From assembly GCF_000226095.1 (NCBI RefSeq), contig NC_016475.1:4030001-4094000 (forward strand): a stretch of DNA of 64,000 nt, in the 5' to 3' direction. Under the pieces are notes generated by a model. That model was not told the DNA's origin and made no database searches. It saw only the letters and a list, made by a program, of their open reading frames with translations. The position numbers were made by a program, and so were the translations under genes. Source of the DNA: Thermothelomyces thermophilus ATCC 42464. Its lineage: Eukaryota > Ascomycota > Sordariomycetes > Sordariales > Chaetomiaceae. Positions 1-12,276 of this stretch are shown here, piece by piece. Within the stretch, counting starts at the first letter, position 1. Every line of letters starts with the position of its first letter.

Positions 1-296
1 GCAGTGCTGTCCCGGACCGTCTGCTCCTTCCTGTACTGGGCCTCGAGTTCGCGCTGCATATCGAAATCGGCCTGGCGCTCGCGCTTGATGCGCTGCTGTT
101 CCATGTCGCGAATCACGCCTTGGTGCATTGCCTGGAGGAAGAGATGGTTGGTACACGGGACGTTACCCAAAACGCAGGTCAGATGGGATAGATGACGAAC
201 CTCTTGCTCCGCTTTTTGCTGGAAGTGGACGAAGACCACGGTGCTGAGGGCGAAGAGCGAAGTGCCCAGCAGCGTCAACTTGGAGGCGCGGGACAT
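1..296 (-). CDS. PET117: Pet117-like cytochrome c oxidase assembly factor (partial, runs off left edge)
   Basis: Exon 1 (201-296) encodes MSRASKLTLLGTSLFALSTV and continues to 32 residues. An intron at 132-200 (GT-AG) follows, and exon 2 (1-131) begins AMHQGVIRDMEQQRIKRERQ. The short N-terminal membrane segment followed by a charged helix with the AMHQGVIRDME signature is characteristic of fungal Pet117, a small mitochondrial inner-membrane protein needed to assemble cytochrome c oxidase and linked to heme A synthase. The frame is open to the window edge, and only a few residues and the stop are probably missing. It is transcribed divergently from VMA10. Family assignment is from remembered motif similarity; the exon phase fits exactly. 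Confidence 0.8.
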   Translation of the reverse strand, partial: MSRASKLTLLGTSLFALSTVVFVHFQQKAEQEVRHLSHLTCVLGNVPCTNHLFLQAMHQGVIRDMEQQRIKRERQADFDMQRELEAQYRKEQTVRDST

Positions 297-894
297 GGCG
301 GGCGGACTGTGTTGCTTGCGTCTTTTTTGGGGGGGTGTATTTATTACTGCAGCGGAACCGGCATCGGCATCGGAATCGGCATCAGCGGGGCGTGTTGTTG
401 TCGGATGGTGGTTTGGGAAGGCCCCAGAATCGCCATTTCCATTCAGACCACCCGCGCTCTTGAGATGGAAGCGAACAGTCGAAGCGACCCATGAATCAAC
501 GGTTTCTGCCGGATCACACCGCCTCCCTTCCCCTTCGCGACTTGGCGTTCCGGCAGACGGATAGCTATTGTATCCGTATACGGATCCGTACATAGTAGCA
601 GAGAGAAGGTGGGGGCAGTGCCGGCAGCGGGACAGGACAGGGCCCCGACCTGTGCCGCTTGGAGCTGTTGTTGGCGCATGTCCCCACTTCGGCTCCATCC
701 CGCCCTGGGACTGCGACCGAAGTGCAGCTGCATCACATCCATCGACAACCTACCTGCTGTTGACAACCGCGACGACCTGAAGCTCAGGAGCGAATCTCGA
801 CAATACTGACGATTTATCCCCCGCATCAAAACCAATTTATACATCTACACCCATCTAACCTCTCCTGTTGCGGCCTCACGATTAGTCTCCCGAG
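297..894. promoter_or_regulatory. Divergent intergenic region between PET117 and VMA10
   Basis: No coding signal. It holds a perfect 14-bp palindrome ATCCGTATACGGAT at 572-585, followed directly by another CCGTAC. Inverted CCG/CGG triplets resemble sites of Zn2Cys6 regulators, but no regulator can be assigned from sequence. Confidence 0.4.
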
Positions 895-1675
895 ATGGTA
901 TGCCCGGCCTTGGTAGCAGTGCAGTGTCTCTCGCTCGTCGTTCAATCTGTATTCTGTTTAGAACGTGTCACACTAACAGTGCAAATAGTCTGCCCAAAAC
1001 TCCGCAGGCATCCAGACCCTCCTCGATGTACGAGCTCTCCTTTTCGCCCCAGTGCACCCGACCAGGGATGGCGCGACACAGTTCGGTCCGTCGTCGTTGG
1101 ATACGATTGCTGACATAGTCGAGATGGACAGGCCGAGAGGGAGGCATCCAAGATCGTTCAGAAGGGTATGGCGATCCGGCAGCCAGTAACGCAGCAAGAT
1201 GGAAGGGATATACACACTAACACGCGCGCCAAACACAGCTCGAGAGTGTACGTATTCCGACGATACGAACTCAGCCCTGGCCGGCGACCGGCGACGGCGA
1301 CGGGGAGCGGCGACTAACACACCGGACAGACCGCACCAAGAGGGTGAGGGAAGCGCGAGACGAGGCCAAGAAGGAGATTGAGGCGTACCGCGCAAAGAAG
1401 GAGGCCGAGTACAAGGCCTTCGAGGCCCAGGTATTATTATCTCCTCGCTTTTTATTATTGTTGTCCCCTCGATGAACCGCATTAGGCACTGACTTTCTTC
1501 CCCCTTTCCGTCTCTCTAGCACACACAAGGAAACAAGCAGGCCGAAGAGGAGGCCAACAGGGAAGTCGAGGCCAAGATCGCAGAGATCAAGGAGACAGGC
1601 AAGAAGAACCAGGACAAGATCATCAAGGACCTGCTAGCGGCCGTCTATCAGGCTCACCCGACTCCTGCCTCATGA
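895..1675 (+). CDS. VMA10: V-type ATPase subunit G
   Basis: Six exons reconstruct a 113-residue protein: 895-897, 989-1027, 1132-1165, 1239-1247, 1330-1430 and 1520-1675. It begins MSAQNSAGIQTLLDAEREAS, continues through KIVQKAREYRTKRVREARDE, and ends in a charged helix that finishes LLAAVYQAHPTPAS. This is the normal length and pattern for subunit G, a peripheral-stalk protein that pairs with subunit E in the vacuolar proton pump. Exon 1 is only the ATG. Exon 4 is a 9-nt microexon supplying the middle of the codons for A-R-E-Y; without it the frame is lost. All introns are GT-AG and all phases agree. It converges on the CTNNBL1-like gene. Confidence 0.9.
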
Positions 1676-2013
1676 AGGACCAAAAAAGGCGGGGAAGAGG
1701 CGGGGGCGGGGAAAACGACCACGAGGGGAATACGTCGTAGTGTACCCAGTACGTGTACATAAGGGGCACGTCGTCTTTGAGCTGGTCTCGTGATCGAGAC
1801 AGAGGGCCCAGGCTGCAGAAACGGGGGGTGGGTAGTTGTGTTGGTAATATCTACTTCCCAAGATGAAGCATAGAGGAAACGAACTGCGTGGCAGCCCGTT
1901 TGATCACACAATCTGGGCACAGCCCCGTCAACGATGAGATGAGCTTGGTGCCGACCAGAGTATGTATTTTTACAGGGGGGGGGGTTATCGCTACACTTTG
2001 GATTGCGCCTGCG
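1676..2013. other. Intergenic region between convergent genes
   Basis: 3' ends of VMA10 and the CTNNBL1-like gene face each other here. A run of G lies at about 1975-1984. Nothing else is seen. Confidence 0.5.
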
Positions 2014-3986
2014 TCATTGCAGGAACTGGGCTAGTGTCGTCAGCATCTCTTTGGTATCCTTGCCCTCATCCGACTCGGTATCGATGCCGTCGATCTGCTC
2101 TTGGATGGTCTCCTTGATGACGGCCAACGTCTCGTCTCTGTCGGCGAGTAACTCCTGAATCTTCCTCCTCGCCCCGTCATCCTCGGCAACAAGCCAGGCC
2201 AGGATGACGTCGATGGTCTGCAGGCAGAAGAGCCCGGCGTCGAGGCGCCGCGAGAACCACTCGTCGGCCATCTCCTCGATCTCGTCCGCGCCCATGCCTT
2301 CCTTCTCCTGCTTGATCGCCTCGTCCACCCGCCCGATGATGGCGGCGTAGTCGCGCCTCAGCTTGACCAGCTTCTCCGTCTTCTCGTAGTCCTTCTCCAC
2401 GAACTTGGCCAGCGTGCGGATCCGCTCGGCCGAGTCGGCGGGGAGCAGGCGCAGCATCGAGGCGAAGATGCCGACCAGGTGCTCCGTCGTCGGGTTGTCG
2501 TGCTTCTTCATGAACAAGGTGAACGTGGTCTTCAGCCCTCCCGCCTCCACGATCCTCTGGCACACCTCGGCCCCCGCCTGCCCTCCCCCCGCCGCGTGGT
2601 CGAGAAGCCTCAGGGCGGCGGGCTTGCTGAGCTTCCCCTCCTTGAGCATGATCAGGCACAGCTCGACGCCCTCGGCCTCGACAAACTTGGCCTTGCCGTC
2701 GGGCTCGTCCGCGATGCTGGTCAGCGCCTCGAAGAGATTCTCCATGTACTCCTCCTCGTCCCCGCCCTTTTCCGGGTCGCGCTTGCGATAGGGCGCGACG
2801 AGCTGCAGCATCTGGTCCACCGCGTCCAGCTCGGCCAGCCTCCTCCGGTTCTTGGCCGAGTTCTGCACCAGGATGGCGAGGATCTCGGCCGCGTACTGCT
2901 TGTTCTGCGACACGGGCGTCTCCTTCCGCGCCGCGCGCTCCAGCAGCCACCTGACCAGCGCGTCCTGCTCCCCGATCGCCTCGGCGACCTCCCGCTTGGA
3001 GCACAGGTTCTCGAGCACGCCGAGGGCGCGGTAGACGCCCTCGCGGTCGGCCTCCTGCGCCTCGTCGAGCCGGCCGAAGTTGCTGACCAAGAGGCCGAGC
3101 ATGTCGGCCTCGAGCAGGGCGTCGACCAGGGCGTCCCACTGCTCCTCGGTGGCGGCGACGTCCTCGTCCGTCAGCTCGCCGATGATCTCGACGGCGTCGA
3201 GCGCGATGTCGGTGTTGTCGTGCGCCAGCAGCGAGACCAGGCTGCCGACGCACCCGAGCCCCGCGAAGGACGGGTACAGGTCCGGGTGGTCCGAGAGGAT
3301 CGAGAGCGCCTTGATGGCCGCGTCCAGGTCGGCCTCCGAGTCGATGAAGCGCGCCGGCTCCGACTCGTACCGCGCCCGCAGCTCCGCGTTGCGGCTGATC
3401 TTCTTCTCGAACGCCAGCGCCGTCCGCTTGAGCCACCCCAGGTCGATCGTCTCCTCCTCGTCCGGGACCGCCGCCGCGCCGTCGCGCCCGCCGCCGCGGC
3501 CGCCGCCGGTGGCGCTGTCCACGTAATCGAGTATCTCCCGTTCCGTGCGCGTTATGCCGCCGCCGAAGAAACGGCCTTCGTCATCGTCGCCCGGCTCGTC
3601 CTCGTCCGGGGGCAGGGTCGGACCGTAGTCGCCGTCTTCGGCCTCGTCTTCATTGTCGGGTGGTGGTTGAGGCCCTGCTTCGGCGTCGTCTGTTGGGTCG
3701 TCTACGCGGGCATGGCGGTGGGAGGTGGAAGAGGAAGATGAGAGCTTTGCGGATTTGTATATTTCGGCTGGTGGGGACGGAGGGGGAAGAAGTTAGAATG
3801 CTGGTTGGAAAAAAAAATCGGGAGAGAGAGAGAGAGAGAGAAGAGAGAGCATACTTGGATCACGGACTGGGTCCAGCTTGCGTTTGCTGGGCAGCCCGGA
3901 TTTCTGGCAATTGTCAGACAGGCGAATTGGCAATTGAACATCTAAGGAGGTCACCGTACCTGAAAGAGCTCGTCTATGCTGGTCAT
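2014..3986 (-). CDS. CTNNBL1: Beta-catenin-like protein 1 (CTNNBL1) homologue
   Basis: Three exons (3960-3986, 3855-3903, 2014-3767) join in phase to 609 residues. The start reads MTSIDELFQKSGLPSKRKLD, then VRDPTEIYKSAK, matching the conserved N-terminus of the CTNNBL1 family. An acidic linker (about residues 40-90) leads into an alpha-helical armadillo-like body with family segments such as ERFID-type SEADLDAAIKALSILSDHPD, NTDIALDAVEIIGELTDEDV and YMENLFEALTSIADEPDGKA. The human homologue associates with the Prp19/CDC5L spliceosome complex, so a nuclear splicing role is expected by family. The long third exon has no introns. The ATG lies 326 bp from the divergent phosphatase start. Confidence 0.88.
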
Positions 3987-4312
3987 GGCGAGCAGTCGAT
4001 GTGGTGAGATCGGTGGTTGGCGGGATTGTTGGAGGGGCAGCGCAGCTTTCCAAGTCGCGATTGTTGGAGAGCGGCAGTGGCCAAGAACTGCACAGTCGCC
4101 TGGTGGTGTTTCATACGGTGCCGACTTTCGCCGTTGCCCAGCCATGCACAGTGCCGCCTGACCCCTGCCCAGTTCTCATGCATCAACAACACAAACTCCC
4201 AGGAATTTTCGTCTGGCCTAAGTCTCTGGGACCTCCCTGAATTTAAAGGCTATACGGAGCGTAGCTTCTTGTACTTATCTTTCAAGGCTACCAATTTCGT
4301 GACTCTCCCAAA
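3987..4312. promoter_or_regulatory. Divergent promoter of CTNNBL1-like and histidine phosphatase genes
   Basis: A short non-coding spacer with ATG codons facing outwards at both ends, so both promoters must lie within or overlap it. No specific site was recognised. Confidence 0.5.
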
Positions 4313-5323
4313 ATGCCGCCTACATTAATTCTCGTTCGCCACGCACAGGCGTTGCACAACGTGGACAATAAGTGCCCGTCTCGCCTCTTTGCTAATTTTG
4401 TTTATTTTCACTAACACTGCGTGTGTACAAGACTACAGCATCCATGACCCGGTGCTCTCAACGCTCGGCCGGGAACAATGTGCTCAGCTGAAGGAACACC
4501 TGGTCCCGAGGATACCCCGGGACCTTGACGTCGGCCTCATCATTGTCAGTCCCATGATCCGTACAATCGAGACGGCGCTCCTTGCATTTGGGAAACTCAT
4601 CGACAGAGGGATGCCTATCGTCGCGCACGCAGGCTGGCAGGGTTTGTAGCGGTTCTTGTCACTTAATCTTTACCCATCTCTCCTACTCTTTTCCTTCCCC
4701 AAATCTCTTATCCAAACATCTGGTCTAATTACCTACATCCATTCCTCCCCCTTCTCACAAATCTACATACCCTTAAGTAATTACTCATCCACACAAACGG
4801 AGTTAATTACCCGAGACAAGCAACTTGATTCTAACAACCCCGCCATTGCTTATTAGAAAACTCCCTCCAGCCCTGCGACATCGGCACCCCGTTGCCCGAG
4901 CTGGCCGCCCGCTTCCCGCAGGTCGACTTCTCCCGCGTGGACCCGCCCTACCCGGACAAGACCTCCGCGGCCGCCGCGCCGCGGTACGGCTTCACGCGCC
5001 AGGCCGTCGTCGGGCGCGGCCGTGCTGTGCTGCGGGAGCTGCGCGCCCGCCCGGAGAAGGCCGTTCTCGTCGTCTCGCACTCGGGCTTCCTACGGGTTGG
5101 GGTGACGGGGTGCTACTTCATGAACGCCGACTATCGGGTTTTTGAGTTCGAGAACGCCGGGGAGGGGGAGGAGGTGGTGGAAGGCGGTCTCGGGTTGAGA
5201 GAGTGGGAGGAGACGAGAAAGGGCGGGATGGGCTGGAGCTGGGACGAGCGGGTGCCGCTGGGGGATGGCCTGCCGGATGCAGATGCTCCTGGAGACGCTT
5301 GGGAGGCGGTAAACGGGATGTGA
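4313..5323 (+). CDS. Histidine phosphatase (phosphoglycerate mutase-like) family protein
   Basis: Exons 4313-4371, 4439-4641 and 4857-5323 give about 242 residues. The N-terminus MPPTLILVRHAQALHNVDN carries the RHA catalytic motif with its phosphorylated His. VSPMIRTIETA matches the second conserved Arg region, and VVSHSGFLR supplies the second catalytic His. This is the branch of cytosolic fungal PGM-like phosphatases with unknown substrates, not glycolytic phosphoglycerate mutase. The acceptor of intron 1 (CTACAG at 4438) was chosen on phase and consensus; an acceptor seven bases upstream would not keep the frame. Intron 2 is long for this genome (215 nt) and has three TAATTA motifs. Confidence 0.82.
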
Positions 5324-6824
5324 GCCCCGCGGTGTGGCACCTCGACGGATTCAGTTGGTCCTGCGTCAGGAGTGACTCTCGGGGTTCTCAAAGCCTTCCT
5401 CCTCCTGCCTAGTCCCTGACCAGTGTGTACGACCAACGCTAGTCGTCCGTATCCGAGTCATCACTCCTGCCAGAGACCCTCCAGTCAGCACCAATTCGAT
5501 TTGACTTGGTGCATCCGAATCCTCAACAACGGGGCCGCCGACGTCCTCGGTCCAATCACACCAAAGTACTGCGTGTGTTCCTCTAGATAGGTATCGGAAA
5601 GTTGCATTAGCTGTTGCTGATGATGACAGACCTTTTCCGCGCCTTCGTAGCAGAGGCAGAAGGAGGGGTAAGGGGCTAACAGCCTCTAATATGTGAAACT
5701 GCGGGGAAAAGGACATATCTTGAGTCACCGTTCCTCCGAAGGAATGGGCATCTGTAAGTGCATTATTCCGCACATCATGAAATTTCTTAATTATTGAGTC
5801 GGGTAATTAAACAAGCAAGTCAGACGCCGAAGAGAAGCCGTGGCTGCTTGGTCTTTGTCTTAGGGCCGCAAGAATGAAGAAAAAGATCTTCAAAGGTCTC
5901 TAAAGAATCCGATGAGGCTAAGTCGAGTCCGAGAAATTCTTCAGCAATCGAGGGTGACATTATGCCAGCTTGCGAGTCCGAGAACCAGTTTGAGGATCAC
6001 AAGACCCGATAGCGAAATGAGAACGTGTTTAATTATGGTCCTCCGCTATGCAAGGGACATCTGTAAGGTAATTAGTGTACAAGGCACGGTTCGAGGAGAT
6101 ATTTCTGCGTCTTTTCAAAGCATAAGTAGTTCAACACATATCCTCTCCGATGTCCTGCCTAGATACTCTTCACGTTCCTCGACATCAAAATCGCTGGGGT
6201 ACTCTTCGGACATCAATAAGCAACCTGCCATCCATCTTCAGAGGATGTAATTAACAACTCCGGCATCACTTTTGCATTACCATCTCGGCCTGACCATAGA
6301 GAATTCAGATAAGTCAAGCAGGCAAACGTGCGGTTCTCTGCCACCACCCTTGTCACCATGGTCGCAACTGTGTCCGCCATGCCCACCGAGCGGGCGATTT
6401 GCACCTGCGTCGGCCCAGCAGATTCCATAATCACCCTGCAACCGGGGGGGTCTCAACTGCGGCTGCCACGGTTCTAGCCTCGGCTGCCGCCCCCAGGGTT
6501 TCCACATGCTGTGCTTGGATCATGGCTATTGGGACTGCGTATTCTCTCTCGCCGTGCAAGAGTCTCCGTGGATAGGACTTTGGAGTAATTAATACCTTAG
6601 TGTGGTGGGAGCTCGGAAGCTTGGAAGGTCACAGGTTGATGTAGTTATGTGCATTCAGACAACTCCCGCTGTCCTTTAAAAAGAGAGTAGAGTTACTCCG
6701 GAGGCGTAACAAGAGAGAAGAAATGGTAGATTGAATAGTTATATTTTTCGAGTCGGATACCCGTAGACCTGTCTGTTGTGTCCGACCATTTCTTTGCGCA
6801 GCGACACCCATGCCTCTGTCCCCC
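5324..6824. other. Gene-poor AT-rich spacer
   Basis: Short ORFs here show no family resemblance and poor codon bias. Six TAATTA motifs occur between about 5788 and 6590. I see no gene or clear repeat. Confidence 0.4.
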
Positions 6825-7485
6825 TCATTCCACCCCGATAGCCAGCTTGGAGCCCAATCTCCAACCGTGAAACACCATCGCCCCAATGGAGATCAGGTTG
6901 ATATGGATTGCCATGGCGTGGTGCCTTGAAAAAGACTTCCTAAGACGCTGCATGTCGGGAGATGGTTCGCGGTCAACACGGCTCTCTTCCCCAGCATGCA
7001 GTGTGTCGCGAGTTTCTATGCACATGATGTCAACAAATATTCTTGCTGTTGGAACATGTTTTATTTGTCTCCTTTCTTTTCTGTTTCGGGTATAATTTAT
7101 GCCTGTTACCTTGATGAATACAATTCACCATCGCCCGTCGCGTCCGGGGCCCGTACACTACGAGGTTGAGGAGTGCAGTGCCAAATGCAACGGCGTACGG
7201 AATCCAGTTCCCCTTGCGTAGAATCAAGGAGGAAAGGCCATGTGGTGGAAAGGTTAGGGCGCTCAGGACGACCAAGGCTGTCTGTGTCCCAAAATAGACA
7301 GGAAAGAGGCGCTTTTGCAAAGTGGTGAACGCTGAGCGGGGAAGGGCGACGAAGCACACTTTGGTGTTGACAAAGGTTTGGAAGAGTTCGGTGCCGAGCA
7401 GGGCCGAGTAGAAAAGCAGGTGAAATGGGGCGAGATTGATGAAAAATGTCGAAACAAGATTGCTGACCACGCCGTGGAGGGCCAT
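6825..7485 (-). CDS. TMEM205-like (DUF4149) membrane protein
   Basis: Two exons (7110-7485 and 6825-7015) give 188 residues. Exon 1 has hydrophobic segments around the motif FYSALLGTELFQTF, followed by FTTLQKRLFPVYFGTQTALV and YGPRTRRAMVNCIHQ. Exon 2 continues ETRDTL, then MQRLRKSFSRHHAMAIHINL and a final hydrophobic segment. The combination (LLGTELFQTF, LQKRLFPVYF, YGPRTR, FSRHHAM.IH.NL) is that of fungal TMEM205-like proteins, small four-helix membrane proteins of unclear function. The intron has GT-AG ends and the junction codon GAA is in phase. It stands alone, with long AT-rich spacers on both sides. Confidence 0.82.
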
Positions 7486-9719
7486 CGTGAAGGATCAAAT
7501 AAGGTAATAGGGACGTAGAATAATTAATAGGAGTTAAACAAATTAGGTAATTAATTATGGTCTATATGTGATGGAGTCGAACGACGCAAGTATACCTTGG
7601 TGATATCTGCCTGTTCTTTATAAGTCCCCTCGGCTCACAAAGCGCCGAGGAGTCTCGGTAACGGCGAGCATCTCGGTGCTTCTCATTGCCTTCGAGTTGG
7701 AGACACTTACGCGGCGCCTCCATCATGCCTCTCAAGTCCCGAGGCTAGTCGGATGTTAGGGTCAGCACTTAGGTAAGGTACCTAGTTATCACTTGAAGGA
7801 TGCTGCTGACCAGAATTAGATTAAGCCTTGATTAGTACCCAAGGTACCTTATTTACCGAGCGCAATGATTCCCTCATTGACATGGATCGCACCAAGCAGG
7901 AGCCAAAGCAACACAAGAAAAAAGGCCAAAACCAGAATGTTCTGATTTTCGCTGCAACGCCATTATATGCTCGAGGTTATCGTGGCGTCAAGCGGCCAAG
8001 GATCGAAGCTACCTGCTCGCTCTGCGGACATGCGGACAACCACACACGGGGCTTTGTTATGCGTCTGCAGCTGATTGTCTGGTCGGAATGCTGGCCATGC
8101 CAAGCATCGTGGGTTTTCTCCCATGCGGTGCTGCGGAGTTAATTACTAGCCAAGTGTCGCGTAATCTCGCCAACGCTGGCTCGGTATCGTCAATGCATGG
8201 AACGTGGGAAACCACGAGCCGCCCCTGCGTCCGACCAACGAGAATGCGAGGGAGCTTAGATTGATCGTGACGTCCTAGGAGGCACCTTCCTGCGAATGCT
8301 CAGCCTATTACAACGTTTTGGTGTTACCCTATTTTTTTTCTTTCCCTCTTGGTTCGTTACCTGTCCATTATTTTTCCTCTTAGTAATGCACCGGGGATTT
8401 GACGTGGAGTCGGAAGCTGTTTTTTGTCTTGTCATTCCCTACAACTAGGATCGCTGTCTTTGATGTTGAGTATTAATTAGCCTGCATAATTAATTAGCGC
8501 AAGAGTAAGGGCAAGTTCCTATCGATGATAATTACCTGAATCACTACTTCGACTAATACTTTAATTCTGTTGCTGCCTCCAACCTGACAACAGCCGTGGG
8601 GACGGCTCTGAATGTTGGACCAACAAGTCTAACCACTTGATGTAGTTAAACAGGGCTACTTTGCCACGCTCAACTGATTCTCTTCTCAAGATCACCATCA
8701 TGCTCGTTGGGCAGAACGAAGAACACGGTCGTGGATCCGCGGGAGAAGAATCGGCCACTAGACAACCATGGCAGGCTACAGTCTTGGAAAGACCTTTGCC
8801 GTGGGCGCCGAGAGACGAAATGTTGTAGCCGTATGGCTACCTACCTTAATTAGGTATGACGTCTCGCGTATTGTCTCGAAGTGATTGCTCAGGACTCGGC
8901 GGTTTCCTTGGCATTTCTAGAGAATGCCATGGAAGCCACCTGGGAACCGATGTTTTGCTCTAATACCGGGTCGAGAACACGGCGCTGATGACGGTGATCG
9001 GCGAGTGCACCTTCGGCAACGTTTAATATCGGACAGTGGTGTATGTTTGGTCATCCGAGGTTCCTCGTTTAGAAACGGGGGCCGGGATGAACAGATATTG
9101 AACCTGGAATGCGAGAAATCTCGAGCATACTCGGGCATCCGAACTTTGATTAATGCTCCCAAACGGTTGGATTTGACACAGCTTCTCTTGCCGTATCCGG
9201 CTCTACCAGTGCCGATGTCGCCTACCGGCGTACCCAAATACAATATTACCCAGTTATAAGACTGGCTGTTATCGTGTGCCCGCCCAATTCTTGGCCCTAG
9301 CCTGTCCGTCCGGTAAAATGCAATAGGCAACCCAACTCATCAAGGCTGTCGTTTCTGATAGGTCTGGATATAGTAACGCTGCCAATCCCACCACCACAAC
9401 CTTACCCCTTCCCAGCCGGCACTTACTTGTGATATCCATCCCCAGGTTCCAAGAATGGAAGGTTTCTGGAGAGTCGATCTCCATGGTTCGGGGGATTTTA
9501 AGGAACGTTGGCCGCCCCCGGGGGGGGGGGGAAGAGGGGTTGATCGACTCTATTATAGCTTATGTTTCGTTTGGTCGCGTGAAGAAACAACGGGCAGCGT
9601 GTAATTATATATCTCCCATCAACTAACTTCCTATCCGGCTTTTTGATAGCTGCTTCATAACCGACAGTCGTCTCTAGACACACGAAGTCGACACAAAAAG
9701 CGTTCAGGACACCAACACC
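7486..9719. other. Gene-poor AT-rich spacer upstream of the DUF1996 gene
   Basis: Several ORFs of 60-137 codons overlap on both strands, but none has recognisable domains or supporting splice structure. About nine TAATTA motifs and a G/C homopolymer near 9520-9532 are present. Nothing else can be supported. Confidence 0.4.
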
Positions 9720-11450
9720 ATGTTCTGGCTGGGGTTCCTCGCGGCGCCTGCCGCCGTCCAGGCGCAGTTCAGCACCACCATGCTGCGGTTCGGCTGCTCG
9801 CAGCTGACCATCGACCGCATCGACCCGTATGTTCCCTGAAGCTCATGATGAAGGAAAAGGGGGGAGGGGTTGTTAGCCTGCTAACCCTATGCTATTCAGC
9901 CTCGTCGAGCCGGGTAACATTCCCTCGGCCCACGTTCACCAGATCGTTGGTGGTGTAAGTGCCCTCCTCGACGACACGGCTTGCTAGACCTGCTTTCACA
10001 CAGACAAACACTGACTAAGTGATCTAACTGACCGCGGCCAGAACGCGTTCAACGCCTCGATGCCCACGGCGGACATCTCGCAGCTTGCTTCCTGCACCAC
10101 GTGCACCTTCGCCCAGGACCTGTCCAACTACTGGACCGCTAACGTCTATTTCCGGGCTCGCAACGGCAGCTTCAAGCGCGTTCCGCAGATGGTCAACGAC
10201 ATGATCGGCGACGCCAACGCGGGCATCACTGTCTACTACACCGCGCCGGGCCCCAACACGGTCACGGCGTTCAAGCCGGTATGCTGCTAATTACAGGCTT
10301 GGCTCATTCCTTCCCCTCCTCCCCTTTTCCGTTAAATAATGATCTAGGGGAACCTCTGCTCACGCTGTGCTCCCTCCACCACCCCGCCAGGGCTTCCGCA
10401 TGTTCTCGGGCGACGTCAACCGCCGCAACTCGACCGGCCTCGGCTCCAAGATCCAGAGCTGCTTCCGCTGCTACGATGCTCCCAACTTTGGCGGCAACAT
10501 CTACGCGCCCTGCTCCGACCCGCAGCGCGACACCGAGACCTTCCCGACCAAGCCGTGCCCCGGCGGCATCCGCTCGAGCGTCATCTTCCCCATGTACGTC
10601 GATACGAATGACAACCCCCCTTTTCTGTGGCAGTGCAAAAACCTATAATTAGAACCAAATCCACGGGCTGACCTGATCTGTTCAACCAAACAGCTGCTGG
10701 GACGGCCGGAACCTCGACTCGCCCAACCACATCGACCACGTCGCCCACCCCGTGGACGGCCCGGCGCCCTTCGCCGTTGTGAATGGCCAGTGCCCCCAGT
10801 CTCACCCGGTCAAGATCCCGCAGGTGCACTATGAAGTAAGTCATTCAAGTACCGTCACACCGGTTCATGAGATGTCCGAGTCTGTGGAAAGAACAATTGG
10901 TTAATATTCTGACACCCACGGCAGGTTGTCTGGGACACCACCGCGTTCAACAACCCACAGGACTGGCCCGAGGACGGCTCGCAGCCGTTTGTCCTGTCCA
11001 CCGGCGATCCGTACGTGTTCCCCCAATCCTCGGAGTTTCTCCTTCCCAAAGGGAAGGGGTAATTAATAGAAAAAGGGAGCATTTCGAACGAAAGCTGACC
11101 TCCTCGTTTCTCGATAATAATTAATTACAGCACGGGCTACGGCCAACACGGCGACTACGTCTTCGGGTGGGAAGGCGACGCCCTCCAGCACGCCATGGAC
11201 AACCGCTGCTTCGGCCCGACCTGCAACGGCCTGACCACACAGGGCTTCGACAAGGCCAACACCTGCAGCGTGGCCCCGGTGGTGAACGAGGACAACGAGG
11301 GCTGTGAGTGCTCCCATACCCTTTCTTTCCTTCTTCTTTCCGTTGCGTAATTATGATGTATCTGCAACTCTGCGGTGTTTCTTGAACACTGACGGCGTTT
11401 TGCGAATAACAGGGCTCGATGAGCTGCCCGGAGGTCACCACGTCATGTAA
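9720..11450 (+). CDS. Secreted DUF1996 domain protein
   Basis: Eight exons (9720-9826, 9900-9954, 10042-10278, 10391-10593, 10694-10835, 10925-11010, 11131-11303, 11413-11450) give 346 residues with every phase consistent. A signal peptide (MFWLGFLAAPAAVQA) precedes QFSTTMLRFGCSQLTIDRID. Family hallmarks follow: PGNIPSAHVHQIVGGNAF, SCTTCTFAQDLSNYW, FRMFSGD, CFRCY, then CWDGRNLDSPNHIDHVAHP and the closing Y.QHGDYVFGWEGDALQHAMD. DUF1996 proteins are common secreted proteins of filamentous fungi; a catalytic role is not established. Paired Cys suggest an extracellular disulfide-bonded fold. A broken relative lies 0.8 kb downstream. Confidence 0.88.
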
Positions 11451-12276
11451 TAAGAAATCTCTGCGCTGCGCCATGGCCACGGCTTCGGGGAGGAGGGGTT
11501 GCTGTGGCCTTCCATGATTGGGACATATAATATCGCTGCCGGCTACGTGCCGAGAGTATGGAGAGAGGAGCGTTATTATTCTGTCGTTCTTTTCCACTTT
11601 CACCGCGGAGTTACCCTATCTAGATACCTTTTCCCGCGTTCTATAACCGAGATGAGGCCGTTTGTACGCCAACCATTGCGTCTTGTTCCATCTTTCTCAA
11701 CATCGTGTCCTGTTAGCTGATCAGGACATGATCATGTATCAACTCAGTTGAGTGGAATAGTGTGAGCATAATTACTAGGTAGGAGAATCCTAATATTATA
11801 AAACGGGCAACTATATTCGAGCTTTTCGTTAATACTGCGTGGCCAAGTTCCGCTATGGATTTGAACTCTCACCAGCTAGATGACAATCCATGCCACTTTC
11901 GACGCCCTCCCTTGCACGCTCCATCCCGGCGCGAACGACGCTGACCACACGGAAAACCAAGTAAGAACGTCAAGTTGGCTTCGTTTTATTCCCCGTACAG
12001 ACTCGTACATCCAAGGGGTACAATACGTCACACGCTACAGCCGGACGGCCGCTTATAGGCTGTTGAATACAACCGTCTACATTGACTTGCCATCCAGGGA
12101 AGTGGAAAGAGGCCGTTTCTGTTGGGCTTTTCAGCAGAGTAGGTAGGCAGCTTCTTCTTCTTCTTTTATTTTTTTTCAATCATATATTTCTCTTTGGTTC
12201 TGCTTTCCTGCTCGCTCTCCTATTGCTATTACTCTGTTAGCACCCCCAACTTGACTAACATGATCATGAACTAGAC
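11451..12276. other. Spacer between the intact and broken DUF1996 genes
   Basis: No further exons of either DUF1996 gene could be recognised here. The upstream part of the broken copy should lie in this stretch if it had survived. Confidence 0.4.
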
